From: Calditerrivibrio nitroreducens DSM 19672
GTDB taxonomy: Bacteria; Chrysiogenota; Deferribacteres; Deferribacterales; Calditerrivibrionaceae
Length of the DNA stretch: 64,000 nt
Direction of reading: 5' to 3'
NCBI RefSeq assembly: GCF_000183405.1
Contig: NC_014758.1
Span: 1,839,001 to 1,903,000 of the forward strand
Below the pieces are notes generated by a model. It worked only from the letters and a program-made list of their open reading frames with translations, did not search any database and was not told the origin of the DNA. Both the position numbers and the translations under genes were made by a program. This document shows, in pieces, positions 1-9,233 of this stretch. Position 1 is the stretch's first letter. Each line of letters begins with the position of its first letter.

Positions 1-1
1 G

Positions 2-1552
2 ATTACAGCTGGAATTGTTGCATTACCTCTCGCTCTTGCTTTCGGTGTGGCAAGTGGTATGGGGGCTAAAGCAGGACTTTATGGTGCCATATTTTTAGGT
101 TTTTTTGCTGCCCTTTTAGGTGGCACTAAAACACAGGTATCCGGCCCCACTGGCCCTATGACAGTCGTGATGGCGTCAATTGTCTCCGCTGTCAAGGGAG
201 ATATCTCAACGGTGGTAATGATCGTTTTGTTGGCTGGTATATTCCAGATTTTATTCGGTATAGTAAAACTTGGTAGTTTTATCAGATATATCCCTTATCC
301 CGTCGTTTCTGGCTTTATGTCTGGTATAGGGATAATTATTATCATTTTACAGATAAATCCGGCATTAGGAAGCCCTGTAAAAGGTTCACCAATACTTACA
401 ATTGCAAATTTAGGATCTACGTTGTCCAATATTAACATTCAAGCGTTATTAGTTTTTATAACCACGCTATTGATCTTATATCTTACTCCTAAGAAGATTG
501 GAAAGATCATACCTACTCCCCTTCTTGCATTAATTATAGTAACACCTATTGCAAGTATACTCAACTTTGATATTCAAAAGATAGGTACCATACCCCAAGG
601 ACTACCGGCACCTATAATTCCATCTATTAACCTTCATATGATCAGTATTGCATTTACATTTTCCCTTAGCCTTGCTATTTTGGGTGCAATAGATTCCCTC
701 CTCACATCCCTTGTTGCAGATTCTATTACAAGAACCAAACATAACCCAAATAGAGAACTGATTGGACAAGGGGTAGGAAATGCTTTAGCAGGATTATTTG
801 GTGGAATCCCTGGTGCAGGGGCAACAATGAGAACGGTAATAAATGTCAAAACAGGTGGTAATTCAAGACTCTCTGGTATGATACATGCCGTATTTTTATT
901 TGTTGTCCTTATAGGTGCAGGTAAATATGCATCATATGTACCAATGGCACTTCTGTCAGGTATTCTGATAAAAGTTGGGGTTGATATAATAGACTATAAA
1001 TTTCTAAAATTGATAAAATTTGCCCCAAAACATGATGTGATTGTAATGGCTACAGTTTTTTTTCTGACGGTTTTAGTTGATCTTATAGTTGCCGTGGGAG
1101 TGGGTCTCGTTTTGGCATCAATACTTCTCACTTACAGAATGGCAAAGCAGATGAATATAGATATACTTACTCCCCAACAGGATCAAAAAATCAGCGGAGA
1201 AATTGACACAATTGGAGAAAAATGTCTGAGGGTTATAAGGATAGATGGCCCCTTTTTCTTTGGCTCTATGACAAAGGTTGTAGATCGAGGGAATGAACTA
1301 CTTGATACAAAAGTTGTGTTATTCGATTGCTCTAAAATCCCTTTTATCGACTCATCAGCAGTATTTGCACTTGAGGATATATTTCTAACTTTAAGTGATA
1401 AAGGTATAAAAGTATTGATATATGCTGATGATAAAATTATAGACACCATAAAAAATCTGGGCATTACTAATATCATACCTCACCAGCATCTCTTTAGCGA
1501 TCTTCAAAAAGCTATAGATCATGCTAAAAAACACACAACAGAGTGCAAATAA
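2..1552 (+). CDS. SulP family anion transporter with C-terminal STAS domain (5' end outside window)
   Basis: Inner-membrane anion transporter of the SulP/SLC26 family (sulfate, bicarbonate or another anion; substrate not readable). The frame is open from base 2, and residues before the first ATG at 47 (ITAGIVALPLALAFGVASG) are the conserved SulP first transmembrane helix, so the gene is truncated by the window edge and does not start at 47. About 516 residues are visible. The membrane core carries the family stretch GGTKTQVSGPTGPM and GGIPGAGATMRT. The last 120 residues form a STAS domain with the motif FIDSSAVFALE. It faces ppsR tail to tail with about 40 bases between. Family assignment is firm; substrate is unknown. 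Confidence 0.93.
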   Translation: MTAGIVALPLALAFGVASGMGAKAGLYGAIFLGFFAALLGGTKTQVSGPTGPMTVVMASIVSAVKGDISTVVMIVLLAGIFQILFGIVKLGSFIRYIPYPVVSGFMSGIGIIIIILQINPALGSPVKGSPILTIANLGSTLSNINIQALLVFITTLLILYLTPKKIGKIIPTPLLALIIVTPIASILNFDIQKIGTIPQGLPAPIIPSINLHMISIAFTFSLSLAILGAIDSLLTSLVADSITRTKHNPNRELIGQGVGNALAGLFGGIPGAGATMRTVINVKTGGNSRLSGMIHAVFLFVVLIGAGKYASYVPMALLSGILIKVGVDIIDYKFLKLIKFAPKHDVIVMATVFFLTVLVDLIVAVGVGLVLASILLTYRMAKQMNIDILTPQQDQKISGEIDTIGEKCLRVIRIDGPFFFGSMTKVVDRGNELLDTKVVLFDCSKIPFIDSSAVFALEDIFLTLSDKGIKVLIYADDKIIDTIKNLGITNIIPHQHLFSDLQKAIDHAKKHTTECK

Positions 1553-1591
1553 TGTAAAAAAACCACATTAACTATAGCAATAAAGTTAGCA

Positions 1592-2437
1592 TCAGAGCTC
1601 CAATTCTCTACCGTAGACCTTTACGATGATCTCCCGTGCCGTTTCTTCAACTGATTTATTAGTGGTATCGACAAGATGCCATCTTCTATTCTTACTTACC
1701 AACTCGTAGATAAACTCCACCTCTTCAAGAATCTTTTTAATGTTTGTATAGTCAGAATTTGTCTTATAGTGTCTCAACCTCTCCTGTCTTATCTTTTGCA
1801 AGGTCTCTGGATCCATCACAAGGCAAACAATCTTATTTTGATCAATTGAATAAACCTCTTCCGGAATCTTCATCCCATAGATCAAAGGGATGTTAACAAC
1901 CTTATACCCCAGTTGGGCAAGATAAAAACTTGTGGGGGTTTTAGAAGTACGTGAAAGTCCCAGTATTACTATATCCGCTTCACGTATCCTCTTCATACTT
2001 TTGCCATCATCATGCTCTATGGCAAAATCTATTGCTTCGATCCTTTTGAAATATTTACTATCCAGCCTTCTTAGAAGATTTGGAAACTCTCTTGGCTCAC
2101 TATCGAGAAAAATTTTAAATTTTTCCACAGGTGGCCCAAGTATATCATGATGCATAATGTTGTCTTCGTGACAGATGGTATGAATTAATCTCCTCAGTGA
2201 CTTTGTTGCAATTGTAAACGCCACAAACGCCTTATCCTCTTTTGCCCGTGAAAGTGCAAGCTTAATCTTCTCTTCATCATCCATCTTTGAATATACAATG
2301 AGCTTTGCATTTATATTGTCAAATTGTATAAGACAGGCTCTTACCACATTTATGGCACTCTGGCCTGTGCCATCTGATAAAATGTATACTTTTTTAACAT
2401 CAGAACCGTTATCCTCACCTATGGTATGGATCTCCAT
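1592..2437 (-). CDS. ppsR: Pyruvate, phosphate dikinase regulatory protein (PPSR/DUF299), bifunctional kinase/phosphorylase
   Basis: Predicted regulator that phosphorylates and dephosphorylates pyruvate,phosphate dikinase or PEP synthase with ADP and Pi, setting the pyruvate/PEP flow. The 281-residue protein shows the N-terminal YILSDGTGQSA segment and the later P-loop-like GLSRTSKTPTSFYLA, both diagnostic for DUF299. I chose the ATG at 2437, which shares one base with the ligA stop (TGATG); an upstream in-frame TTG at 2440 is less likely. An AGGTGA-like ribosome binding site lies in the ligA tail. It is the last gene of a minus-strand run (methyltransferase, U32, ligA, ppsR). No dikinase gene is present in the window. 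Confidence 0.93.
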   Translation of the reverse strand: MEIHTIGEDNGSDVKKVYILSDGTGQSAINVVRACLIQFDNINAKLIVYSKMDDEEKIKLALSRAKEDKAFVAFTIATKSLRRLIHTICHEDNIMHHDILGPPVEKFKIFLDSEPREFPNLLRRLDSKYFKRIEAIDFAIEHDDGKSMKRIREADIVILGLSRTSKTPTSFYLAQLGYKVVNIPLIYGMKIPEEVYSIDQNKIVCLVMDPETLQKIRQERLRHYKTNSDYTNIKKILEEVEFIYELVSKNRRWHLVDTTNKSVEETAREIIVKVYGRELEL

Positions 2438-4404
2438 CAATCACCTCTAATCTCAAATTTTTCGAAAAATTCCTCTTCTGTAATAACTTCTACACCTAAA
2501 GACTTTGCCTTTTCCAGCTTACTTCCGGGATTTTCCCCCACAATCAGGAAGTTTAGATTTTTGCTTACTCCACTTAGTATCTTTCCACCATTTTTTATAA
2601 TAATATCTTCATAAAATTTTCTCGGTTTTGAAAGTGTTCCGGTGATGAGAAATGTAACCCCCGAAAGTTTATCTCCCATGACCTCCTTCTGCACCATATT
2701 AACACCGACCCTACGTAAAAACTGTAGCATCTCGATGTTTCTTCTTTCTCGGAAAAACTCAAATATCGATCTACCCACTTCATCACCAATTCCATAAATA
2801 TCCATTAAATCATCGATAGATGCAGCCATTATAGAGTCAATACTTTTGAAATGTAATGCCAGAGTCTGCGCCATTTTTATACCAACTCCATCTATACCAA
2901 GCGCATATATGAGCCTGTAGAATTCTCTTCTTTTGCTTTCCTCTATACTTTTCAAAAGATTATCAGCAGATAGTTCACCAAACCCTTCAAGATTCACAAG
3001 GTCATCATATTCTAATCTATAGATATCTGGAATCGACCTTAAAAGACCCAGGTCGTAAAATCTCTCCACATTCTTCTCCCCCAGTCCCCGAATATCCATT
3101 GCATCTCTACTGGCATAATGGGTAATACTCCCCTTAACTCTATCGGGGCAATCCAGATTCAAGCATTTCCAATAGGCGTCTATTTTGAAAAGTTTATCAC
3201 CACAGGATGGACAATTCGATGGAAAGATGATCTCCTTTTCTCCCCCTGTCCTAAACTCCGGGACTACCTTGATGACCTTTGGTATAATCTCCCCACTTTT
3301 TTCCACAAATACTGTGTCGCCAATTTTCACACCCAGCCTTTTAATCTCGTCTTCATTATGTAAACTAGCTCTTGATACATTACTGCCGGATATATTTACC
3401 GTGTCAAGTACCGCCACAGGGGTTACAATACCTGTTCTACCCACCTGAAATATGACATCCTTTAATATTGTGGTCACCTGCTCCGCTTCATATTTGTAGG
3501 CAATTGCCCACTTTGGATATTTTATCGTTTCACCCAGGATAGATCTAACTTCGTACTTATTTACCTTCACCACCGCCCCATCGATATCATACGGAAGGTT
3601 TTTTCTGAGTGACTCAATCTTATCAATATACCCTTTAATGTCTTTATACTTACCTACAAATATATGTTCATTTATTGGAAAACCTATTGACTTAAGCCAT
3701 TTTAGATCGTCAAAATGGTTATCATATCTTCTTCCCTCTTCAATGGAATATATGAAGATGGAAAGACCCCTTCTGGCTGTAATGGCAGGATCAAGTATTT
3801 TTAGTGTACCAGCGGCGGCGTTTCTTGGATTTGCAAAAAGAGACTCGCCTGCGTTTTTTCTTTCCCGGTTGATTTTATTAAACTGTTCTTTGGATAGATA
3901 CACCTCACCCCGTAACACAATCCTATTCTTTTCAGAAATAGAAACCGGCAACTCTCTTATCGTTTTTATATTGTGGGTTATATCTTCACCTTCAACACCA
4001 TCCCCACGACTTGCAGCATAACTTAAAACCCCATCTTCGTACACGATAGAAACAGCAGCCCCATCTATTTTTGGCTCCACCACATAATCGATGTCACTTC
4101 CCACCACTTTATACACTTTTGAAAAAAAGTCGTTCAACTCCCCTTCGCTGTATATGTTATCAAGGGAAAACATTTTATAGAGATGCTTTATCGTTTTACC
4201 GGATGTTACTTTAAACCCAACCCTTTGTGTGGGTGAATCAGGTGAGATCCACTCGGGATGCTCCTCTTCTATCTTACGTAATTGTTTATAGAGATTATCA
4301 TATTTAGCATCAGATATCGCAGGATCATTTAGGAGATAGTACCTTATGCAGTGATGGTTTAGCTCCTTTACAAGCCTATCATAATCAGTTTTTGTCCAGC
4401 TCAT
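2437..4404 (-). CDS. ligA: NAD-dependent DNA ligase LigA
   Basis: Seals 3'-OH/5'-phosphate nicks in replication and repair using NAD+. The 655 residues are full length for the family. Visible in order: NAD-binding Ia domain with YDxLYxxL, the adenylation motif EPKIDG with catalytic Lys112, the OB fold (FQVGRTGIVTPVA), a four-cysteine zinc finger (CPSCG...CLNLDCPDR), helix-hairpin-helix repeats (IRGLGEKNVE, IYGIGDEVGRSI) and a C-terminal BRCT domain starting near KLSGVTFLITGTLS. Its start overlaps the U32 gene stop by four bases (ATGA), and its stop touches ppsR, so the three are probably translationally coupled. Essential housekeeping gene with no sign of damage. Confidence 0.98.
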   Translation of the reverse strand: MSWTKTDYDRLVKELNHHCIRYYLLNDPAISDAKYDNLYKQLRKIEEEHPEWISPDSPTQRVGFKVTSGKTIKHLYKMFSLDNIYSEGELNDFFSKVYKVVGSDIDYVVEPKIDGAAVSIVYEDGVLSYAASRGDGVEGEDITHNIKTIRELPVSISEKNRIVLRGEVYLSKEQFNKINRERKNAGESLFANPRNAAAGTLKILDPAITARRGLSIFIYSIEEGRRYDNHFDDLKWLKSIGFPINEHIFVGKYKDIKGYIDKIESLRKNLPYDIDGAVVKVNKYEVRSILGETIKYPKWAIAYKYEAEQVTTILKDVIFQVGRTGIVTPVAVLDTVNISGSNVSRASLHNEDEIKRLGVKIGDTVFVEKSGEIIPKVIKVVPEFRTGGEKEIIFPSNCPSCGDKLFKIDAYWKCLNLDCPDRVKGSITHYASRDAMDIRGLGEKNVERFYDLGLLRSIPDIYRLEYDDLVNLEGFGELSADNLLKSIEESKRREFYRLIYALGIDGVGIKMAQTLALHFKSIDSIMAASIDDLMDIYGIGDEVGRSIFEFFRERRNIEMLQFLRRVGVNMVQKEVMGDKLSGVTFLITGTLSKPRKFYEDIIIKNGGKILSGVSKNLNFLIVGENPGSKLEKAKSLGVEVITEEEFFEKFEIRGD

Positions 4405-5600
4405 AGGATTCTCCTGATTATGCTGTTTTCGGGTATATCTATATCATATTTAAAAAAATAATCATAATTAGGCTTTGTAAACTCCACCTTTTCACCATTT
4501 AAATCATAAATTTCATCCACTTTTAATATAAACTCATCCATATCAGGTGTTAATATCTGTAGCTTATCCCCCATATTGATTTTACCTTTACAATGGAAAT
4601 TTAACCTGCCATCTTTATAAGCTGTCACAACACCCAAAAAGTCTGAACCCCTCACGTACGATGATGTTTTATAGTTTATACTGCTTTCATCAGCCTCATC
4701 TGCATAAAAACCTTTTGTGTAGGTCCTATTACTAACAGTATTTAAAAGCCTTATCCATTTTTCATCTACCTTAAACTCCCCTTTTAATGCCGCATCAATA
4801 ACCTGACGATAAACCCCGGTGACCACAGCGGTGTACATAGAGCTTTTCATCCTACCTTCTATCTTAAGGCTTTTAATCCCCATATCGATTAATTCCCCCA
4901 CATGCTCTATCAAACATAGATCTTTTGAATTATAGATGTATGTCCCCCTTTCATCTTCAAATACCGGTAAATATTCCCCCGGCCTTGTCTCCTCCACAAG
5001 GTGATACTTCCATCTGCAGGGATGTGTACATTCTCCGCGGTTGGAATCTTTTTTGTTAAAATAATTGCTTAGTACACATCTACCCGAATGAGATATGCAC
5101 ATAGCCCCATGCACAAAAACTTCAAGCTCACACTTAACATTTTCAGCAATAAACCTTATCTCCTCACGTGTTAATTCCCTCGCAAGTACAATCCTTTCGG
5201 CTCCAAGCTGTTGCCAGAATTTTACCGCCATATAATTTGTAATATTCGCCTGTGTACTTATATGTATAGGAATCTCTATTTTTCTATCCCTGATAAACTT
5301 AAAAACCCCCGGATCACTTACGATAAGAGCATCCGGAGAGACCTCTTTTAGCTGATCTAAATAAAATCCAAGTTCATTAAAATCGTAATTTCTTGCATAT
5401 ATGTTGACAGTTACATACCCCTTTTTCCCTTTTGAATGCAATAAACTGAAAGCTTCATACATCTCTTCTATCGTAAAATTATCGGCACTTGCTCTGAGTC
5501 CAAAATCTTTTCCGGATAGATAAACTGCATCTGCTCCGAAATTTATCGCTGCTTTTAGCTTCTCCATGTTACCTGCTGGGGATAATAGCTCAACCTTCAT
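4401..5600 (-). CDS. U32 family peptidase-like protein (tRNA/rRNA hydroxylation type)
   Basis: Member of the U32 family, which includes TrhP/YegQ and RlhA, now associated with RNA hydroxylation (prephenate-dependent for TrhP) as well as the older collagenase label. The 399-residue protein begins with the typical ELLSPAGNMEKLKAAINFGADAV start and carries the U32 signature EVFVHGAMC followed by SHSGRC and CTHPCRW, giving the conserved cysteine set. A C-terminal beta-barrel portion follows residue 310. The start overlaps the upstream methyltransferase gene by 11 bases, the end overlaps ligA by four. Which RNA or protein it acts on cannot be read here. Confidence 0.9.
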   Translation of the reverse strand: MKVELLSPAGNMEKLKAAINFGADAVYLSGKDFGLRASADNFTIEEMYEAFSLLHSKGKKGYVTVNIYARNYDFNELGFYLDQLKEVSPDALIVSDPGVFKFIRDRKIEIPIHISTQANITNYMAVKFWQQLGAERIVLARELTREEIRFIAENVKCELEVFVHGAMCISHSGRCVLSNYFNKKDSNRGECTHPCRWKYHLVEETRPGEYLPVFEDERGTYIYNSKDLCLIEHVGELIDMGIKSLKIEGRMKSSMYTAVVTGVYRQVIDAALKGEFKVDEKWIRLLNTVSNRTYTKGFYADEADESSINYKTSSYVRGSDFLGVVTAYKDGRLNFHCKGKINMGDKLQILTPDMDEFILKVDEIYDLNGEKVEFTKPNYDYFFKYDIDIPENSIIRRIL

Positions 5601-6219
5601 AGTGTACCACCATTATACCATTTTCTATAGGCAGAAAAACGGTTTCCACCGTTGGATCATTTTTTATATTATTAATAAACCTCTTTATCAATCTCACACC
5701 TTCCCTGTATTTATGAGGTATCTCCGCTTCCTCCTGAAAAATATAACCATAGAGGAAAAAGTCATCAAATATCACTATACTTCTCCTTGCAAGAACAGGT
5801 TTTAGTAGATACCATATCTTTTCATAATCTTTTTTTATCGAATCCACAAACACAAAATCGTATTTTTCGTCTGTACCAGATAAAAAAGCTTCCACCCTTG
5901 AATGAATAAACTTCAATTGTTTGAAATCCTTTAAAAATCTCTTTGCCACCTCTATCCTTTCAAGATTATTATCCACTCCTGTGTAGTTAGCTTTTGACTT
6001 TGCAAGCATATACCTGGCAGATGTACCTATTCCACACCCCAATTCAAGAATATTTGTGGGTCTAAATAGAGATACGAAAAAACCGATTATATTCCCCACA
6101 GCTTTTGACACTACCGGTACATCCCTTTTTACGGCATATTCGTAAAATTGTTCAAACCCCTCCACATCTATATTCTCAAGGAAGTCGTAAACCGCCGGTA
6201 TGAGCAACTGACTTTTCAT
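5590..6219 (-). CDS. SAM-dependent O-methyltransferase-like protein
   Basis: Class I SAM-dependent methyltransferase of about 209 residues, resembling the catechol/caffeoyl-CoA O-methyltransferase family 3. The SAM-binding loop is ILELGCGIGTSARYML near residues 78-92, followed by the acidic position TGVDNN and the metal-site-like segment FVFVDSIKKDYEKIW and IVIFDDFFLYG. The real substrate is unknown. It lies between the MotE-like flagellar gene (three bases upstream) and the U32 gene (11-base overlap), so it is probably expressed from the flagellar operon by read-through. No signal peptide or membrane segment is visible. Confidence 0.85.
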   Translation of the reverse strand: MKSQLLIPAVYDFLENIDVEGFEQFYEYAVKRDVPVVSKAVGNIIGFFVSLFRPTNILELGCGIGTSARYMLAKSKANYTGVDNNLERIEVAKRFLKDFKQLKFIHSRVEAFLSGTDEKYDFVFVDSIKKDYEKIWYLLKPVLARRSIVIFDDFFLYGYIFQEEAEIPHKYREGVRLIKRFINNIKNDPTVETVFLPIENGIMVVHYEG

Positions 6220-6222
6220 GGA

Positions 6223-6696
6223 CTATCTTTGTGGTGAGATTAATTGTCCTGATATTTTTGCAGCTTTTTCAGGATTACTCTTACCAAGTGCTGTCATTAT
6301 TGCACCAGATTTTTTTGGATCCATCCTTTTCAAGACCTTTACCGCCTGATTATCATCCATCTTTTCTATAATTGCCGCCGCCGATTTTGGTTTTGTATTT
6401 GAAAGGGTTTTCACCAATTTATCTATATTTTCATCATCCACACCTTTTAAATCATCGTATATTTTCTGTATGGTATTTCTTATCTCCTCCAGCTCCTTCT
6501 GTTTTGCATTAAGATCCGCTTCAAGTGTTTTAAGTCTTTTCTCTTTTTCGTTTAAAGCCTTCTCCTTTTCCGCAAGTTGCTTCTCTTTAGCCTGAAGTGA
6601 CTTTTGAAGCTGTTGTATGTTGATTAAGCTATCTTCTGCATATAAAAGTGACCCAAAACTAATCAGCAATATTAAAACTAAAAATCTAATTTTCAT
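6223..6696 (-). CDS. MotE-like flagellar protein (signal anchor, coiled coil, MgtE-N-like domain)
   Basis: 157-residue protein with an N-terminal hydrophobic signal or anchor (MKIRFLVLILLISFGSLLYA), a highly charged coiled coil at about residues 28-80, and a C-terminal helical domain containing the repeated pattern KSAAAIIEKM and VKVLKRMDPKKSGAIM, as in MgtE intracellular N domains and FliG-like folds. Proteins of this build downstream of fliJ are MotE-type partners of the MotC stator chaperone system or generic flagellar MgtE-domain proteins. The start overlaps fliJ by 11 bases and has an AGGAG ribosome binding site. Role in motor or stator stability is inferred from domain build and context. 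Confidence 0.78.
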   Translation of the reverse strand: MKIRFLVLILLISFGSLLYAEDSLINIQQLQKSLQAKEKQLAEKEKALNEKEKRLKTLEADLNAKQKELEEIRNTIQKIYDDLKGVDDENIDKLVKTLSNTKPKSAAAIIEKMDDNQAVKVLKRMDPKKSGAIMTALGKSNPEKAAKISGQLISPQR

Positions 6697-7123
6697 TGCC
6701 TCTCCTTGTAATTACAAGTTCATCTATCAATTTCAACTCCTCTTTCTTTAGATATGCCAGGTAATTAATATTGTGCTTTTCTTTCAGTTTTTCCATTATT
6801 TTTAGATCATTCATGGCACTCACAACTGCAGATTTCTGCTTTTCTATCTCTTTTTTTGTTTCCTCAATCATATTGTTTAGAGTTTGCAACATCTTTAGCA
6901 ATTTTTCAAGATATTTTTCACCAAGAATAGCAAACTCAAACTTTCCCTCTTTCTTCAACGTATCAAGCTGTAATCTTTTTTCCTCAATCTCTTTCGAAAG
7001 GGCCTCCCGCTTAAACTGATAATCTTTTAATCTGTTTTGCAGGTCCGTTAACTTCTGTTTTTCAAGCTCAAAAACCCTCTCTCTATACTCAAGTATTTTT
7101 TGTAGTTTAAACTTTTTATCCAA
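6686..7123 (-). CDS. fliJ: Flagellar export protein FliJ
   Basis: Soluble stalk-like component of the flagellar type III export ATPase complex, working with FliI and FliH. The protein is 145 residues, almost entirely one long alpha-helical coiled coil (start FKLQKILEYRERVFELEKQK), the typical FliJ appearance with poor sequence conservation. The only start fitting the family length is TTG at 7123, four bases after the fliI stop, preceded by a weak AAGAG; no upstream ATG exists in frame. Position directly after fliI decides the call. Confidence 0.85.
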   Translation of the reverse strand: MDKKFKLQKILEYRERVFELEKQKLTDLQNRLKDYQFKREALSKEIEEKRLQLDTLKKEGKFEFAILGEKYLEKLLKMLQTLNNMIEETKKEIEKQKSAVVSAMNDLKIMEKLKEKHNINYLAYLKKEELKLIDELVITRRGNEN

Positions 7124-7127
7124 TCTC

Positions 7128-8432
7128 TTAACCCACTATCTTTTTAATCAATTCATAAGTGGTGGTAAAATCGAATTTTTCATCGATCCCCTGTCTTAAA
7201 AAGCTGTTTATTGCATCTATTTTCGCAATAGCTGTATCTATCCTTTTATTACTACCTTTTGCATAAGCACCGATGTTTATAAGATCCTCAGCTTCGTTGT
7301 AGGCAGCCATAAGATCCCTCATCATACCTGCCAATCTGAAATGTTCATCGGTAACGATCTCTTTCATCAAACGGCTGGCACTCATCAGCACATCTATAGC
7401 AGGAAAATGATTCCTTGCCGCAAGCAATCTACTTAACACAATGTGCCCATCGATAATAGACCTTACACTATCCGCAATAGGATCCGTAAGGTCATCCCCC
7501 TCCACCAATACTGTGTAAAGACCTGTCACTGCTCCTTCCCCTTTTTTGGTACCTGCCCTTTCTAAAAGCTTGGGTAATAGAGCAAATACAGAAGGGGTAT
7601 AACCTTTTGAAGTGGGTGGTTCCCCAACGGTAAGACCTATCTCCCTCTGTGCCATTGCAAATCTCGTCACAGAGTCCATCATAAACATAACATTTTTACC
7701 GGTACTTCTGAAATATTCAGCTATGGTGGTTGCCACAAATGCTCCCAATTTCCTCACCAATGGTGATTGATCACTTGTTGCCACCACTATTACACTTCTT
7801 TTTAAACCCTCTTCCCCAAGATCCCTTTCTATAAACTCCCTAACCTCCCTTCCCCTTTCACCTATCAGGGCAATTACATTCACCTCAGCGGAGGTATTCC
7901 TCGCAATCATTCCTAAAAGTACAGATTTCCCCACACCACTACCGGCAAAAATCCCTACTCTCTGCCCGTTGCCCACTGTAATAAGCCCATCTATAGCCTT
8001 TACACCTGTGGGAATTACATCTTTTATTATTTCCCTTTCAAGTGGTTTGGGGGGTTCATTGTAAACAGGCCAAAGTTCAAAATCGGTAATAGGCCCTTTA
8101 TCATCTATAGGATTACCAAGTCCATCCAGTATACGCCCCAATAACTTCTCTGTAACCTTTACACTATTGCCATAGGACACATTACGAACCCTACTGCCGG
8201 GGGCTATCCCTTCACTCTCCCCATATGGCATCAAAACAATCCTATCATCTTTAAATCCTATAATCTCCGCCAGAATCCCATTTCTGGAACCATTTTCAAT
8301 CAAACATCTTGTGCCGATACCAAGCAAAGGACCATCTGCTTCAATTGTAAGCCCGACTATCTTTGTAACTTTACCATAGATGGTGAGCTGATCTGACAGC
8401 TTGATCCTTTTAATTAATTCCAAGCTCTTCAT
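7128..8432 (-). CDS. fliI: Flagellum-specific ATPase FliI
   Basis: ATPase of the flagellar type III secretion apparatus, homologous to F1-beta. The 434 residues carry the Walker A motif GIFAGSGVGKSVLL (about 158-171), the arginine and glutamate regions LIGERGREVREFIE and VMFMMDSVTRFAMAQREIGL, and the EPPTSKGYTPSVF segment found in FliI and SctN. The start at 8432 overlaps fliH by 23 bases and lacks a clear Shine-Dalgarno, suggesting translational coupling with fliH. Length and motifs are normal. Confidence 0.97.
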   Translation of the reverse strand: MKSLELIKRIKLSDQLTIYGKVTKIVGLTIEADGPLLGIGTRCLIENGSRNGILAEIIGFKDDRIVLMPYGESEGIAPGSRVRNVSYGNSVKVTEKLLGRILDGLGNPIDDKGPITDFELWPVYNEPPKPLEREIIKDVIPTGVKAIDGLITVGNGQRVGIFAGSGVGKSVLLGMIARNTSAEVNVIALIGERGREVREFIERDLGEEGLKRSVIVVATSDQSPLVRKLGAFVATTIAEYFRSTGKNVMFMMDSVTRFAMAQREIGLTVGEPPTSKGYTPSVFALLPKLLERAGTKKGEGAVTGLYTVLVEGDDLTDPIADSVRSIIDGHIVLSRLLAARNHFPAIDVLMSASRLMKEIVTDEHFRLAGMMRDLMAAYNEAEDLINIGAYAKGSNKRIDTAIAKIDAINSFLRQGIDEKFDFTTTYELIKKIVG

Positions 8433-9180
8433 ATATATTCTTAGTCAGATCGTTTAGAATAGATTCTATGGAGAAATCCGCCTCACCAATCTTCGTTTTT
8501 ATCTTGACACTTCCCTGTAATATACCACCATCACCTATTACATTATAACCAGAGAAATATTCCTGTACTATTTCAACATCCTTGGGATTTACGATTATAT
8601 CTGTAATCTCAATATCTTTGAGCTTTGAAAAGGCCTTTTTAACGATATTTATCACCAATCTGTCATTTATCTTCCTTTCCACACCCACAATTCCATTTAT
8701 TAGATTTAGAACAACCATAGGTAACTCTCTATCAATCTCATCAAGAAAAGAATGTAGTCGATTGATATAACTCTGGATGCCAGATAACTCGTTCTGGAGA
8801 AGCTTTAAATAATCTTCTTTTCTGGCCTGATAATCTTTATTGAGTTTCTGCTCTGCTTCCGCATACCCCTTCTGGTATCCTTCAGCTAATCCTTCCTCTT
8901 TACCTGTAATAAAACCTTTCTCCAGCCCATCCTTTAAACCCCTCTCATACTCCTCTTTCAATTTCTCTTCATACTCCTGTTGCAAAACAGTCAATGTGGA
9001 GATTTCTTCCCGCTCCTCTTCAGGTGCCTCCTCTTTTTTTTCCTCTAAGATCTCTTCTTTTTTTATTTCAAAAGGTTTATAAGAAAATACAGATATACCT
9101 CTATCCACACTGGAAAATGTTTTGAAAGCAAATGATGAAAAGCCTTTGGTGTCACCTCTTTTCACGATCTTTCTTGGCAT
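8410..9180 (-). CDS. fliH: Flagellar assembly protein FliH
   Basis: Regulator and peripheral stator of the FliI ATPase. The 256-residue protein has a low-complexity acidic/lysine stretch at about residues 45-62 (repeated E and K), a long helix with glycine-spaced repeats GxxxG (YERGLKDGLEKG, GKEEGLAEGYQKGYAEAE, about 79-112), a signature of FliH and YscL, and a compact C-terminal domain with VERKINDRLV. It follows fliG after 53 bases with a GGAG ribosome binding site and overlaps fliI by 23 bases. Confidence 0.93.
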   Translation of the reverse strand: MPRKIVKRGDTKGFSSFAFKTFSSVDRGISVFSYKPFEIKKEEILEEKKEEAPEEEREEISTLTVLQQEYEEKLKEEYERGLKDGLEKGFITGKEEGLAEGYQKGYAEAEQKLNKDYQARKEDYLKLLQNELSGIQSYINRLHSFLDEIDRELPMVVLNLINGIVGVERKINDRLVINIVKKAFSKLKDIEITDIIVNPKDVEIVQEYFSGYNVIGDGGILQGSVKIKTKIGEADFSIESILNDLTKNIYEELGIN

Positions 9181-9233
9181 CTAAAAACTCCAGAAAAGTT
9201 TTATAAGATACGTTGGACAAAGCCAAAAAACTA

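Noticed and set aside
1550-1570. Hairpin TAATGT / ACATTA between the SulP gene and ppsR
   Set aside because: Six A/T-rich pairs with a nine-base loop and no clear U tract; too weak to call a terminator.
3118-4021. Plus-strand frames antisense to ligA
   Set aside because: Shadows of the ligase coding frame; composition follows the opposite-strand codons.
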